From: Ornithinimicrobium avium
GTDB taxonomy: Bacteria > Actinomycetota > Actinomycetes > Actinomycetales > Dermatophilaceae
Assembly: GCF_003351765.1 (NCBI RefSeq)
Contig: NZ_CP031229.1
Location: forward strand, 2,728,001-2,792,000
Reading direction: 5' to 3'
Length of the DNA: 64,000 nucleotides
Shown here: positions 34,860 through 43,899 of the stretch, one piece after another
How positions within the stretch are numbered: the first letter of the stretch is position 1
How the letters are laid out: each line of letters opens with the position of its first letter
Notes under the pieces: generated by a model
What the model saw: only the letters and a program-made list of their open reading frames with translations
The model's database searches: none
What the model was told of the DNA's origin: nothing
Program-made: the position numbers and the translations under genes

Positions 34860-36215
34860 CTAGTAGAGCCAGTTCGGCACGAACAGCACGATCTGGGGGA
34901 AGACCGAGAACAGCACCAGGGCCAGGGTCATCACCCCGATGTAGGGCATCGAGCCGAGGAGGATCTCCTTGAGCGGGATGTGCGGGGCGATGCCCTTGAG
35001 CACGTAGAGGTTGAGGCCCACCGGTGGTGTGATCAGCCCCATCTCCATGTTGATCGTCATGACCACGCCGAACCAGATCGGGTCGAAACCGAGCGCCAGG
35101 ATCATCGGCAGCAGGATCGGGGTCGTCATCACGATGATCGAGACGGGAGGCAGGAAGCAACCCATCACCAGCAGCACGATGTTGATCAGCAGCAGGACCA
35201 CCCAGCGGTTCAGCTCCGCGTCGCTGACCAGCGCGGCCAGGTCCTGCGGCACCCGCAGGTAGCTCAGGACCGTGGCGATGACGGCCGAGAACGCGGTGAT
35301 CATCAGGATCATCGTGCTCTGGTTGGTGGACTCCTTGAGCACCTCCATCAGCGCACGGCCGCTGAGGCCGCGGTAGATGAGAGCGACCAGGATCCACACC
35401 AGCAGCACGCCGATCGCGGCCGCCTCGCTCGGGGTGGCGATGCCCCGGTAGAGCACGACGAGCACCACGGCGATGAGCGCGGCGAACGGCAGCACCTTGG
35501 TCAGGCTGGTGAACCGCTCCGCCCAGGTGTAGCGCCGCTGCGCCCGCGGACCGGAGAGCGTCGCCGCGCCGCCGGTGCCGTCCCGCGCTGCGCGCCGGTC
35601 CGACGCCCGGTTCTCCATGGTCTGGGCGATGAAGATCCACACGCAGAACATCAGCGCGAGGATGATGCCGGGCACGATTCCGCCGGCGAAGAGCTGGCCG
35701 ATCGACTGCTCCGCGGCGATGCCGTAGAGGATGAGCGTGACGCTGGGCGGGATGAGGATCCCCAGCGTGCCGCCCGCGGCGATCGCGCCGGTGGCGATGC
35801 GTGCCGAGTAGCCCCGCTTCTCCATCTCCGGCACCGCGACCCGCCCGATCGCCGCGGCGGTGGCGGCGCTGGACCCGGTGAGCGCGGCGAAGAGCGTGGA
35901 GGCGGCCACCGAGCTCATCGCCAGACCGCCGCGGATCCGCGACAGCCAGGCCTCGCCGGCCTCGAACAGCTGCCGGCTGGCGTGCGACCCGCCGAACATG
36001 TTGCCCATCAGCACGAACAACGGGATGGCCAGCAGGCCGAAGTCGTTGAGCGAGTCGAAGGTCATCTTGCCGAACAGCGAGAACTGGTCCGGGCCGAGGA
36101 AGAAGACGATCGAGGCCAGGGCGGTGATGGCCAGGGCGAACGCGATCGGCATACCCGTCATGAACAGGACCAGGGCGATCAGGCCGATGATGCCTCCCTG
36201 GGTGAGCGAGCTCAC
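34860..36215 (-). CDS. dctM: TRAP transporter large permease (DctM)
   Basis: 451-residue membrane protein with about 12 helices; the DctM segments FLLGPDQ-like loop, GSSAATAAAIGRVAVPEM and LGILIPPSVTLILYG are evident, as is GLITPPVGLNLYV near the C-terminus. A polar loop rich in Arg/Asp (about residues 200-230) interrupts the core. It forms the Na+-driven channel subunit with DctQ, whose stop it overlaps (ATGA). Uptake of a C3-C4 dicarboxylate or related acid is expected; see the CoA-transferase cluster downstream in this locus. Confidence 0.92.
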   Translation of the reverse strand: MSSLTQGGIIGLIALVLFMTGMPIAFALAITALASIVFFLGPDQFSLFGKMTFDSLNDFGLLAIPLFVLMGNMFGGSHASRQLFEAGEAWLSRIRGGLAMSSVAASTLFAALTGSSAATAAAIGRVAVPEMEKRGYSARIATGAIAAGGTLGILIPPSVTLILYGIAAEQSIGQLFAGGIVPGIILALMFCVWIFIAQTMENRASDRRAARDGTGGAATLSGPRAQRRYTWAERFTSLTKVLPFAALIAVVLVVLYRGIATPSEAAAIGVLLVWILVALIYRGLSGRALMEVLKESTNQSTMILMITAFSAVIATVLSYLRVPQDLAALVSDAELNRWVVLLLINIVLLVMGCFLPPVSIIVMTTPILLPMILALGFDPIWFGVVMTINMEMGLITPPVGLNLYVLKGIAPHIPLKEILLGSMPYIGVMTLALVLFSVFPQIVLFVPNWLY

Positions 36216-36871
36216 CGGGGCTCACCTCCGTCGTCCCGCGCCGTGTCCTGGGGGTGCAGCTCCTCGGTCAGCTCGATCTCCGACCTCACCTGACCGAGCT
36301 CGCTGGTCGAGGTCATCAGCGACACCTTGTCCAGCGGGACCTTTCCGGCCAGCCCCATGATCCCCTCCACGATCATCGCGACGTACTGCAGCGCGACGAG
36401 CAGCATGCCCAGCGGCAGGATCGCGAAGGCGATCCACAGCGGGAAGCGGAACGCCGTGGAGGAGTGGTAGTTGAAGAGGTAGGCCTCGTGCCAGTCCAGG
36501 TAGGAGGTCCACATCACCACGAGCACGACCGCCAGGCACATCAGCGCCGTGATGATGCGGACCACGAGCTGCGGACGCCTGGGGACCATGTCGATGAGCA
36601 GGTCGACCCCGACGTGGGCGTGGTGCCGCAGCCCGTAGGCGGCGCCGACGAAGGTCACCAGCATGAGCAGGTAGATCGTCGACTCGGTCTGCCAGACGGT
36701 CGGCTGCCGCAGGAAGTAGCGGACGAAGACCCCGTGGCTGGTGATGAGCGTGGCGAGGACGAGCGCGATCGCCGCCAGCCATCCCGAGGCCTCCGAGAGC
36801 ACGCCGACCCAGCGGACGATCGCCGGTGGTCGGTAGGGCGGCGCGGTGCCGTGGTGGGTGGCCGCGGACAT
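36212..36871 (-). CDS. dctQ: TRAP transporter small permease (DctQ)
   Basis: 219 residues with four TM helices. The loop HHAHVGVDLLID is the typical DctQ signature, flanked by GVFVRYFL and WQTESTIYLLML. The C-terminal 40 residues are soluble and acidic. ATG 36871 shares one base with the DctP stop; the stop overlaps DctM by 4 nt. Confidence 0.9.
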   Translation of the reverse strand: MSAATHHGTAPPYRPPAIVRWVGVLSEASGWLAAIALVLATLITSHGVFVRYFLRQPTVWQTESTIYLLMLVTFVGAAYGLRHHAHVGVDLLIDMVPRRPQLVVRIITALMCLAVVLVVMWTSYLDWHEAYLFNYHSSTAFRFPLWIAFAILPLGMLLVALQYVAMIVEGIMGLAGKVPLDKVSLMTSTSELGQVRSEIELTEELHPQDTARDDGGEPR

Positions 36872-37965
36872 CAGCCCTCGCGGACCTTCTTGGCCAGGTC
36901 CAGCAGCTCCTGACCGCCGTCGACGGACTCCGCGAAGGAGTCCCACTGCTCCTGCGCCAGCGGCAGCCAGGCGTCGAAGTCCTCGTCGCTCATCGTGACG
37001 ACCTCGACCCCGGCGTCCTGGAAGATCTTCTCGACGCGGCTGTCGTCCTCGCGCGAGGCGGTGTAGGCGTAGTCCTGCAGGTCCTCGCCGACCTTCAGCA
37101 CCGCGTCCTGCTGCTCGGTGCACAGCTTGCCGAAGGAGGAGGTCGTCATCACCAGCGGCTCGTACATGAACCAGAAGGTGTGGGTCGTCGGGGAGGTGTA
37201 GGACTTGACCTGCTCCTGCAGGTTGTAGGACGCGAACGAGCCGGTCGAGGTGACGGCCGCGTCGAGCACGCCGGTCTGCATCGCGGTGTAGATCTCCGAG
37301 CTCGGCAGCGAGGTGATGCCGGCGCCGGCAGCCTCGAGCATGTGCTCGACGTAGGTGCCGGCCGCGCGCATGGTCTCCCCGCCGGAGATGTCGTCGGGCC
37401 GCAGGATCGGGTCACCCTTGACGCCGATGGCGCCGGCGTTCCACACGTTGGTCAGCGCGACCAGGCCGTTCTTCTCCATGTTGTCCCGGACGGCGGCACC
37501 GATCTCGCCCTCGTCCCAGGCCTTGGCCTCGTCGTGGTCGCGGACGAGGGCGGGCATGAGCGTGATGCTCCACTCCGGGACCTTGCCCGAGGCGTAGTCC
37601 AGCGGGAAGACGGAGGCGTCGATCGAGCCGCTCATCATGGCGTCGTACTGCTCGGTCGCCTTGGCCAGGGTGCTGTTGGGGTAGACCGTGACGCTGACCT
37701 GGCCGTCGGTGGCGGTGCTGACCTCGTCCGCGAACTTCTTGGCGATGAGCGCGCGGAAGTCGCCGCCCTCGTCGCCGGTCGGCTCGGGCCACTGGTGGGA
37801 GAGGCGCAGCTCGACGTCGGAGCACTCGGCCGCGGCCGCGACCGTCGTGTCGCCGTCGTCCTCACCCCCGGCCTTGGTGCCGGAGCCGGGTGCCGCGCAG
37901 GCGGTCAGACCGACCGAGGTGGTCAGTGCCACGACGGTCAGGAGTCGGGATCGGATGGACTTCAT
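36871..37965 (-). CDS. dctP: TRAP transporter substrate-binding lipoprotein (DctP)
   Basis: 364 residues. A lipoprotein signal (lipobox LTACA, Cys near residue 23), then a DctP fold. ELRLSHQWPE, MSGSIDASVFPLDYAS and TGVLDAAVTSTG are recognisable; the Arg expected to bind a carboxylate may be in ETMRAAG. It captures the substrate outside the cell and delivers it to DctQM. ATG 37965 has AGGAG at 7 nt. Transcribed after the carboxyltransferase gene, with 95 nt between them. Confidence 0.92.
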   Translation of the reverse strand: MKSIRSRLLTVVALTTSVGLTACAAPGSGTKAGGEDDGDTTVAAAAECSDVELRLSHQWPEPTGDEGGDFRALIAKKFADEVSTATDGQVSVTVYPNSTLAKATEQYDAMMSGSIDASVFPLDYASGKVPEWSITLMPALVRDHDEAKAWDEGEIGAAVRDNMEKNGLVALTNVWNAGAIGVKGDPILRPDDISGGETMRAAGTYVEHMLEAAGAGITSLPSSEIYTAMQTGVLDAAVTSTGSFASYNLQEQVKSYTSPTTHTFWFMYEPLVMTTSSFGKLCTEQQDAVLKVGEDLQDYAYTASREDDSRVEKIFQDAGVEVVTMSDEDFDAWLPLAQEQWDSFAESVDGGQELLDLAKKVREG

Positions 37966-38060
37966 GACGGTTCTCCTGTGGGGGTGGTGTCCTCGGCGGG
38001 TCCGGGGACGGGGGTGGTGCGCAGGGGTATGCGGTGTGCAGCGACCCCGGCCGCTCCGGC

Positions 38061-39551
38061 TCAGCGCATGCGTCGGTAGCGCTGGTGCCGGGAGCGGAGT
38101 CGGTCGGCGGTCGGCTGGGCGATCAGCTCGCGCAGCTGCCGGGCGGTGGCGACCACGACGCGGTCGCAGAAGGCCTGGGGCTCCTCGGCGGCGTCCGGCA
38201 GCTCGGGGACGATCTCGTCGACGGCGCCCATCGCGAGCAGGTCGACGGCGCGGATCCGGTGGGCCTTCGCCATCTGCGGGGCGAGCTCGCCGGTGCGGTG
38301 GACGATGGCGCTGGCACCCTCCGGGGGCAGCGGGGCGATCCAGCCGTTCTCGGCGCACACCGTGCGGTCCGCGGGCATGAGGGCCAGCGCCCCGCCCCCG
38401 GTGCCCTCGCCCAGGACGACCGAGACGACCGGCACCTGCAGGGTGGCCAGCGCGCCGAGGCAGCGGGCGATCTCTCCGGCCATCCCCGACTGCTCGGCCT
38501 CGGTGGACAGCTCGGCGCCGGGGGTGTCGATGACGGTGACCACGGGCAGGCCGAGCTCCTCGGCCAGCTGGAAGCCGCGCTGGGCGACGCGCAGCGCCGC
38601 GGGACCCAGGTAGGCGTGCTGCTGGGCCCGCCGGTCCTGGCCGACGAGGATGCAGGAGAACCCGGGGAAGCGGGCCAGGCCGAGGATGACGGTGAGGTCG
38701 GACTCGCCGGAGCCGGTGCCGCGCAGGGCGACGAAGGTCTCGGCCGACCCGGCGAGCAGCTCGCGCAGCCCGGGCCGGTCCGGGCGCCGGGTCGCCTCGA
38801 CCGAGGCCCAGGCCGCCCGGTCGGTCTCGACCGTCGCGGGCTCGGGGGAGGAGACCGCGGCGAGCAGCTCGGGCTCCTGGGGCGTGGTGAGCACGCGCAG
38901 GGCGCCGATCGCGACCGCACGCAGCCCCTCCAGGGGCACGACGCCGTCGATCACGCCGCGGCGGACGAGGTTCTCGGCGAGCTGGACCCCCTCGGGGAAG
39001 GGCTCGCCGTGGATCACCTCGCGCACCCGGGGGCCGAGGAAGCCGATCATCGCGCCGGGCTCGGCCACGGTGAGGTGGCCCAGCGACCCCCACGAGGCCA
39101 GCACGCCGCCGGTGGTCGGGTCGCGCAGGTAGACCAGGTAGGGCAGCCCGGCCTGCCGGTGGGCCATCACCGCCTGGCCGATCTTGACCATGTGCAGGAA
39201 CGCGGGGGTGCCCTCCTGCATCCGGGTGCCGCCCGAGGAGGGCGAGCCCAGCAGCGGCAGGCCCTCGGCGGTGGCCCGCTCGATGGCCACGGTCAGCCGC
39301 TCGCTGGCCGCGGCGCCGATCGATCCCGCCAGGAAACCGAACTCGCCGGCCACGACGGCGACCCGCTGGCCGCCGAGCCGGCCCTCGCCGGTGATGACCG
39401 CCTCGTCGACGCCGCTGCGCTCCTGCGCGCGCGCCAGCTGGGCGGCGTAGTCCGGCCCGAGGTCGGGCTGCACCGGGGGCTCGTCCCAGGAGAGGAACGA
39501 CCCCGTGTCCAGGACGGTGTCGAGGACCTTGCGGGCCGGGCGCCGCGTCAT
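38061..39551 (-). CDS. Fused AccD/AccA-like carboxyltransferase
   Basis: 496 residues carrying both crotonase-fold halves of a biotin-dependent carboxyltransferase. The beta-like half (1-260) contains GSIGAAASERLTVAIERA and GTRMQEGTPAFLHM; the alpha-like half (270-496) has VTVIDTPGAELSTEAE and GEGTGGGALALMP. The Zn-ribbon of E. coli AccD is absent. No biotin carboxylase or carrier is adjacent. It overlaps the CoA-transferase stop by 4 nt. Because it lies with a CoA-transferase and a TRAP system, it may be an acyl-CoA (malonyl- or glutaconyl-type) decarboxylase subunit rather than fatty-acid ACC. That role is inferred. Confidence 0.8.
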   Translation of the reverse strand: MTRRPARKVLDTVLDTGSFLSWDEPPVQPDLGPDYAAQLARAQERSGVDEAVITGEGRLGGQRVAVVAGEFGFLAGSIGAAASERLTVAIERATAEGLPLLGSPSSGGTRMQEGTPAFLHMVKIGQAVMAHRQAGLPYLVYLRDPTTGGVLASWGSLGHLTVAEPGAMIGFLGPRVREVIHGEPFPEGVQLAENLVRRGVIDGVVPLEGLRAVAIGALRVLTTPQEPELLAAVSSPEPATVETDRAAWASVEATRRPDRPGLRELLAGSAETFVALRGTGSGESDLTVILGLARFPGFSCILVGQDRRAQQHAYLGPAALRVAQRGFQLAEELGLPVVTVIDTPGAELSTEAEQSGMAGEIARCLGALATLQVPVVSVVLGEGTGGGALALMPADRTVCAENGWIAPLPPEGASAIVHRTGELAPQMAKAHRIRAVDLLAMGAVDEIVPELPDAAEEPQAFCDRVVVATARQLRELIAQPTADRLRSRHQRYRRMR

Positions 39552-40738
39552 CCGCGTTCCTCCAGCCAGGCCCGCACCGCGGCACCGTGCTGGTCCAGCA
39601 GGGGCGGGCTCTGGTGGTCCGTGGGGGTGGTCTCGGTGCCGTCGGCGGTGAAGAAGCGCAGCGGCGGGCCCGGCAGCTCGACCGGCCCGAGGGTCGGGTG
39701 CTCGACGTCGACGACCAGGCCCTGGGAGCGGGTCTGGTCCCACTCGTAGACCTCCTGCAGGTCGCGGACGCGGCCCGAGGGGACGCCGGCCCCGTCGAGG
39801 CGGGCGAGCAGCGCGTCGCGGTCGACGTCGGCGAAGGTCTCCTCGAGGAGGCTGACGAGCTGCTCGCGGTGGGCGACCCGCTCGGGGTTGCTGGCCAGTC
39901 CCTCCGCCGCCGGGTCCAGCCCGAACTCCGCGCACAGGCGCTGCCACAGGCTCTCGTTGCCGCAGGCGATCTGCACGGCGCCGTCGCGGCAGCGGAACAG
40001 CCCGTAGGGCGCGATGGACGGGTGGTGGTTGCCCTGGGCGCGGGGCACCTCGTGGGCGACCGTCCACCGGGTCCCCTGGAAGGCGTGCACGCCGACGAAG
40101 GAGGCCAGCAGCGAGGTGCGCACGTGCTGGCCCGCCCCGGTGCGCTCGCGCTCGTGCAGCGCGGCCAGGACGCCGTAGGCGCCGTACATGCCGGCGAGCA
40201 GGTCCCCGATCGGCACCCCGACCCGCTGGGGGTCCTCGGGGCCGGAGCCGGTGAGGGACATCAGGCCGGCCTCGCCCTGCGCGATCTGGTCGTAGCCCGG
40301 CCGTCCGCCCTCGGGCCCGTCGTGGCCGAAGCCGGAGATCGAGAGCAGCACGAGGCGGGGGTTGAGCCCGAGGAGGTGCTCGGCGGTGAAGCCGAGGCGG
40401 TCGAGCACGCCGGGCCGGAAGTTCTCCAGGAGCACGTCGCAGCGTCGCACGAGGGCGGTGAGGACCTCGCGGCCCTCGTCGGACTTCAGGTCGAGGGCCA
40501 CGGACTCCTTGTTGCGGTTGCACGACAGGAAGTAGGTGGCCACGTCCTCGCCGTCGCTGCCCGGCACGAACGGCGGACCCCACGAGCGGGTCTCGTCCCC
40601 GGAGCCCGGCGACTCGACCTTGATCACGCGGGCGCCGAGGTCGGCGAGCATCATCCCGGCGTGCGGGCCGGCGAGCGCGCGGGTGAGGTCGAGCACGACG
40701 AGGTCGGACAGCGGTCCGGACCGCGCACCCTGTGGCAT
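39548..40738 (-). CDS. CaiB/BaiF (class III) CoA-transferase
   Basis: 396 residues; family III fold. The N-terminal VLDLTRALAGPHAGMMLADLGA and IKVESP, the nucleophilic Asp in RPGYDQIAQGEAGLMS, and PYGLFRCRDG are diagnostic. It exchanges CoA between a thioester and a carboxylate. ATG 40738 is preceded by GAGGAG. First gene of the leftward CoA-transferase/carboxyltransferase/DctPQM group, divergent from the GntR regulator. Donor and acceptor acids are unknown. Confidence 0.9.
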   Translation of the reverse strand: MPQGARSGPLSDLVVLDLTRALAGPHAGMMLADLGARVIKVESPGSGDETRSWGPPFVPGSDGEDVATYFLSCNRNKESVALDLKSDEGREVLTALVRRCDVLLENFRPGVLDRLGFTAEHLLGLNPRLVLLSISGFGHDGPEGGRPGYDQIAQGEAGLMSLTGSGPEDPQRVGVPIGDLLAGMYGAYGVLAALHERERTGAGQHVRTSLLASFVGVHAFQGTRWTVAHEVPRAQGNHHPSIAPYGLFRCRDGAVQIACGNESLWQRLCAEFGLDPAAEGLASNPERVAHREQLVSLLEETFADVDRDALLARLDGAGVPSGRVRDLQEVYEWDQTRSQGLVVDVEHPTLGPVELPGPPLRFFTADGTETTPTDHQSPPLLDQHGAAVRAWLEERG

Positions 40739-40762
40739 GGGTCACTCCTCGGAGGGGGTCGG

Positions 40763-40808
40763 TTCAGTGGCCTAGCCAATAGGCAACCGAGCCACTTGTC
40801 AATAGACT
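40763..40808. promoter_or_regulatory. Divergent promoter/operator of CoA-transferase and GntR genes
   Basis: Leftward -35 TTGACA at 40802-40797. Rightward -10 TAGACT at 40803-40808, 6 nt before the GntR ATG (leaderless). The AGTGGC...GCCACT arms and the TGGC-CTA-GCCA dyad between them are candidates for GntR binding. Confidence 0.45.
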
Positions 40809-40814
40809 CCGCCC

Positions 40815-41675
40815 ATGAGTCCCCAGACCGTCGGTGCCGGGGGGCCGGCGCCGGGCCAGGATGCCACCCCGGTGCGCCCCGCCGCACCGGGCGTCCCGGT
40901 CCCGCCGCGCCTGCCCCGCCCGCGCCTCTACGAGCAGATCGTCCAGGAGCTGCTGGACCACGTGCGCACCCACGGGCTGGGCCCGGGGGACAAGCTCCCC
41001 GCCGAGCGCGAGCTCGCCCAGGCACTCGGCGTCAGCCGTGCCTCGCTGGCGCAGGCGCTCGTGGCGCTGGAGGTCGTCGGCATGGTCCACGTCCGGCACG
41101 GGGAGGGGGCGACGATCCTGCGCGGCGCCGACGAGGCGGACGTCCTGCTCTGCGCCGTGCGCGAGCACCAGGACTCGATGCCCGACATCATCGACGCGCG
41201 CTCGGCCCTGGAGGCCAAGCTCGCCGCGCTCGCGGCGCGGCGCCGCACCGACGAGGACCTCGCCGCCATCGACGCCGCGCTCGACCTCATGGAACGGCAG
41301 GTGCGCGCCGGCGAGCGGGCCCTCGAGGGTGACCAGGCCTTCCACGAGGCGGTCACCCGGGCGGGCCACTCGAGGGTCCTGGCCCGGCTGATGAAGGAGA
41401 TCGGCGAGCTCATCCTGGAGACCCGGATCGAGTCGCTCTCCACGCCCGGCCGCCCGCAGAACTCCCTGGACAAGCACCGCGTCATCGCCGCCGCCATCCG
41501 GGACCGGGACCCGCTCGCCGCGGCGCGGGCGATGAGCGAGCACATCGACGTGGTCTCCGACGTGGCGCTCCTGCACGGCGGTGCCGGCGACCCGGGCGCG
41601 CACCAGGACCCGCTCGCGAAGGACACGAAGGACGCCAACGACGAGCAGGACGAGAACCAGGAGGACGACAGATGA
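40815..41675 (+). CDS. FadR/GntR-family transcriptional regulator
   Basis: 286 residues. Winged HTH (about 35-100) with KLPAERELAQALGVSRASLAQAL, then an all-helical FCD ligand domain (about 110-245) with DQAFHEAVTRAGH, HRVIAAAI and AMSEHID supplying likely metal/carboxylate ligands. Divergent from the CoA-transferase, so it presumably senses the transported or activated acid. Acidic low-complexity tail. The next gene overlaps its stop (ATGA). Confidence 0.9.
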   Translation: MSPQTVGAGGPAPGQDATPVRPAAPGVPVPPRLPRPRLYEQIVQELLDHVRTHGLGPGDKLPAERELAQALGVSRASLAQALVALEVVGMVHVRHGEGATILRGADEADVLLCAVREHQDSMPDIIDARSALEAKLAALAARRRTDEDLAAIDAALDLMERQVRAGERALEGDQAFHEAVTRAGHSRVLARLMKEIGELILETRIESLSTPGRPQNSLDKHRVIAAAIRDRDPLAAARAMSEHIDVVSDVALLHGGAGDPGAHQDPLAKDTKDANDEQDENQEDDR

Positions 41676-42376
41676 CCAACCGCGCAGCCGACAACCTCGC
41701 CCAGCTCGACGCCGAGACCGCGCGCCTGCTGGACACGGTGGCCGGGCTGGGACCAGACGACGTGCGCCGGCCGAGCCGGTGCCCCGGGTGGACGCTGGCC
41801 CACGTGCTCACCCACCTCTCCCGCAACGCCGACGCCCTGCTCAACCTGGTCAGGTGGGCGGCGGACGGACGGGAGCGCGCCGCATACCCCTCGGCCCTGG
41901 TGCGCGACGCCCAGATCGAGGACGGGGCGCTGCGGCCGCTGGAGGAGATCGTCGTCGACCTGCGCCTCAGCGCCGAGCGCTTCCGGCGCGAGTCGGAGGT
42001 GCTGACCGGTCCGGCGGGCGAGGCGCAGGTGCGCAGCCGCACCGGCACCCCGGTGACCGGCGCCCAGCTGGTCTCGATGCGCCTGCTCGAGGTGGTCTTC
42101 CACCACGTCGACCTGGACAGCGGCTACGGCTTCGAGGACGCCGACCCCGGCTGGGTCGCCCGGACGCTACGACGCGGGGCCCGGCAGTGGGACGCGGCCG
42201 GCGCGCCCGGGATGACGCTGCGGCCCGAGGGGATGGCGGAGATCGAGGTCGGCGGCGGCGGTCCGGCGCTCGCGGCCAGCCCCGCCCGGCTGCTGCTCTG
42301 GCTGGCCCGCGGCGTGGACGACGGCCTGGCGCTGGAGGGTGGGCAGCCGTTGCCCCAGCCGCCGCCGTGGTCGTGA
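41672..42376 (+). CDS. Maleylpyruvate isomerase-family mycothiol-dependent enzyme
   Basis: 234 residues of the DinB-like/MDMPI fold. The metal-site His is in LAHVLTHLSRNAD, and a second in EVVFHHVDLDSGYG; CPGWTLAHVL and AADPGWVARTL-type helices are typical of TIGR03083/03086 proteins. These use mycothiol as cofactor, in line with an actinobacterial host; the real substrate of most members is unknown. Coupled to the GntR regulator upstream (ATGA) and touching the next frame downstream (GTGA). Confidence 0.85.
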   Translation: MTNRAADNLAQLDAETARLLDTVAGLGPDDVRRPSRCPGWTLAHVLTHLSRNADALLNLVRWAADGRERAAYPSALVRDAQIEDGALRPLEEIVVDLRLSAERFRRESEVLTGPAGEAQVRSRTGTPVTGAQLVSMRLLEVVFHHVDLDSGYGFEDADPGWVARTLRRGARQWDAAGAPGMTLRPEGMAEIEVGGGGPALAASPARLLLWLARGVDDGLALEGGQPLPQPPPWS

Positions 42377-42441
42377 CGCCCGCGCAGCGGCTCGCCGCCG
42401 CGGGTGAGGACCTCCCAGGCTCGACGCCTACCGTGTCGGGG

Positions 42442-43110
42442 GTGACGACGCCGCTGCCGATCGATGACGCCCGGGCCAGGCTCGAGGACCTCGAGTCGGT
42501 CAACGCCGACGTGACCCGGCTGCTGATGGAGTACCAGTTCGGGATCGACGAGCTGACCACCAAGATCTCGATCCTGCACGACGAGTTCACCCACCTGCAC
42601 GACAGCAGCCCCATCGAGCACGTCGACGCCCGGCTCAAGAGCGTGCGCTCGATCGTGGAGAAGGTGCGGCGACGGGGCTTCGAGCCGTCGATGGAGGCGA
42701 TCCGGCGGGAGGTCACCGACATCGCCGGGGTCCGGGTGACCTGCGGCTTCGTCAAGGACGTCTACGCGGTCTGGGAAATGATCGCCCGGCAGCCGGACCT
42801 GACGGTCCTGCAGGTCAAGGACTACGTCGCCCGCCCCAAGGACAACGGCTACCGCAGCCTGCACGCCCAGCTCGAGGTGCCCGTCCACCTGTCCGACCGG
42901 ATCGTGCCCGTCGTGGTCGAGCTGCAGCTGCGCACGGTGGCGATGGACTTCTGGGCCGCGCTGGAGCACAAGATCTACTACAAGTACGACCAGGACGTGC
43001 CGGCCGACATCGTGCACGACCTGCGCGAGGCGGCGACGGCCTCGGCCAACCTGGACGCGCAGATGGAGTCGCTGCACGACCGCGTGCACGGGTCGCACCC
43101 GCCGCGCTAG
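42442..43110 (+). CDS. RelA/SpoT-domain alarmone synthetase-like protein (small, no HD domain)
   Basis: About 222 residues: a single RelA_SpoT nucleotidyltransferase domain. Visible landmarks are DIAGVRVTCGF (synthetase Arg), DYVARPKDNGYRSLH (substrate-binding segment) and VELQLRTVAMDFWAALEH (catalytic Glu region). No N-terminal HD hydrolase and no C-terminal TGS/ACT domains, so it fits the small GTP pyrophosphokinase class (YjbM-like). GTG 42442 best matches family N-termini; GTG 42373, overlapping the previous stop, is possible. Its stop overlaps the convergent HTH gene by 3-4 nt. Confidence 0.85.
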   Translation: MTTPLPIDDARARLEDLESVNADVTRLLMEYQFGIDELTTKISILHDEFTHLHDSSPIEHVDARLKSVRSIVEKVRRRGFEPSMEAIRREVTDIAGVRVTCGFVKDVYAVWEMIARQPDLTVLQVKDYVARPKDNGYRSLHAQLEVPVHLSDRIVPVVVELQLRTVAMDFWAALEHKIYYKYDQDVPADIVHDLREAATASANLDAQMESLHDRVHGSHPPR

Positions 43111-43796
43111 CGCTGGCGCTCCGACCGGACCACCACGCAGCAGCGGCCCTCCTGCGGCTCCAGGCAGGCGCAGGCTCCGCCGCAGCCGACCCCGTCGGCC
43201 ACGCCCTGGACGAAGTGCTGGTTGAGCCCGCAGACGAGCTCGGTGTGCTCCTGCGCCAGCGCGTGGTAGGGACAGTTGGCCAGCACCATCGCGCCGTCCT
43301 CGTCGCGCGGCTCGTAGCCCAGGCCGGTCAGTGCCCGGGCGAGGTCCTCCAGCGTCGCCTCCGCAGCCCCGCCCTCGGGTCGAGCGGTGCTGCCCGCGGC
43401 CCGCCCCGCCTCGTGCGCGGCCTCCACGACGGAGGTCGCCAGCGGGTCGCCGGACATCGCCCGGGTGACGGCCGCGGCGAGCACGTCGCCGACCAGGTCG
43501 TAGCGGCGCGGCGGCAGCGACACCGAGACCTCCCGGTCCGTGCGCCGGTAGAGCTTGGCCGGGCGGCCCGAGCCGGGCCCCGTGCGCTCGGTGAGCCGCC
43601 GGAACTCCACGTCGAGCAGGCCTTCCTCGGCGAGCCTGTCGAGGTGGAAGTTGACGGTATGGGGTGCCAGGTCGAGCTCGCGCGCGGCCTGCTCGCGGCC
43701 CACCGCGCCGGGCTGGGACACGACATACTCGTAGAGCCGTCGCCGGGTGCTCTCCGCCAGAGCACCGATGCGGGCAGCGTGCGATCCAAGATCCAT
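43107..43796 (-). CDS. HTH regulator with Cys-rich C-terminal cluster (probable Fe-S or redox sensor)
   Basis: 229 residues. ArsR-like winged HTH: RREQAARELDLAPHTVNFHLDRL (about 35-60), wing with GPGSGRPAKLYR. The C-terminus has clustered Cys: NCPYHALAQEH, VGCGGACACLEP and GRCCVV, like the [2Fe-2S] or [4Fe-4S] ligands in SufR-type regulators. It shares its divergent promoter with folE; a palindrome lies between. ATG 43796 has -10 TAGAAT 6 nt upstream. Probably autoregulated; the inferred cofactor is untested. Confidence 0.85.
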   Translation of the reverse strand: MDLGSHAARIGALAESTRRRLYEYVVSQPGAVGREQAARELDLAPHTVNFHLDRLAEEGLLDVEFRRLTERTGPGSGRPAKLYRRTDREVSVSLPPRRYDLVGDVLAAAVTRAMSGDPLATSVVEAAHEAGRAAGSTARPEGGAAEATLEDLARALTGLGYEPRDEDGAMVLANCPYHALAQEHTELVCGLNQHFVQGVADGVGCGGACACLEPQEGRCCVVVRSERQR

Positions 43797-43802
43797 GGGG
43801 CC

Positions 43803-43851
43803 ATTCTAAAACAGGATTCTGTTGACACAAGAGCGTGGTCGGGTCTAACGT
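43803..43851. promoter_or_regulatory. Divergent folE / HTH-regulator promoters with shared operator
   Basis: Rightward: TTGACA (43822-43827), 18-nt spacer, TAACGT (43846-43851). Leftward: TAGAAT (43808-43803) with a TTGTGT -35. The palindrome AACAG-GATT-CTGTT (43810-43823) overlaps the rightward -35 and lies in the leftward spacer, ideally placed for repression of both genes. Confidence 0.7.
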
Positions 43852-43899
43852 CACAAGGGTCCGGCCGGGATCGCCTCGGCCCGAGGAGGGAGTCCGCTC

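Noticed and set aside
38061..39551. Housekeeping acetyl-CoA carboxylase
   Set aside because: No biotin carboxylase or carrier nearby, Zn-ribbon missing, and operon partners are a CoA-transferase and a TRAP system.
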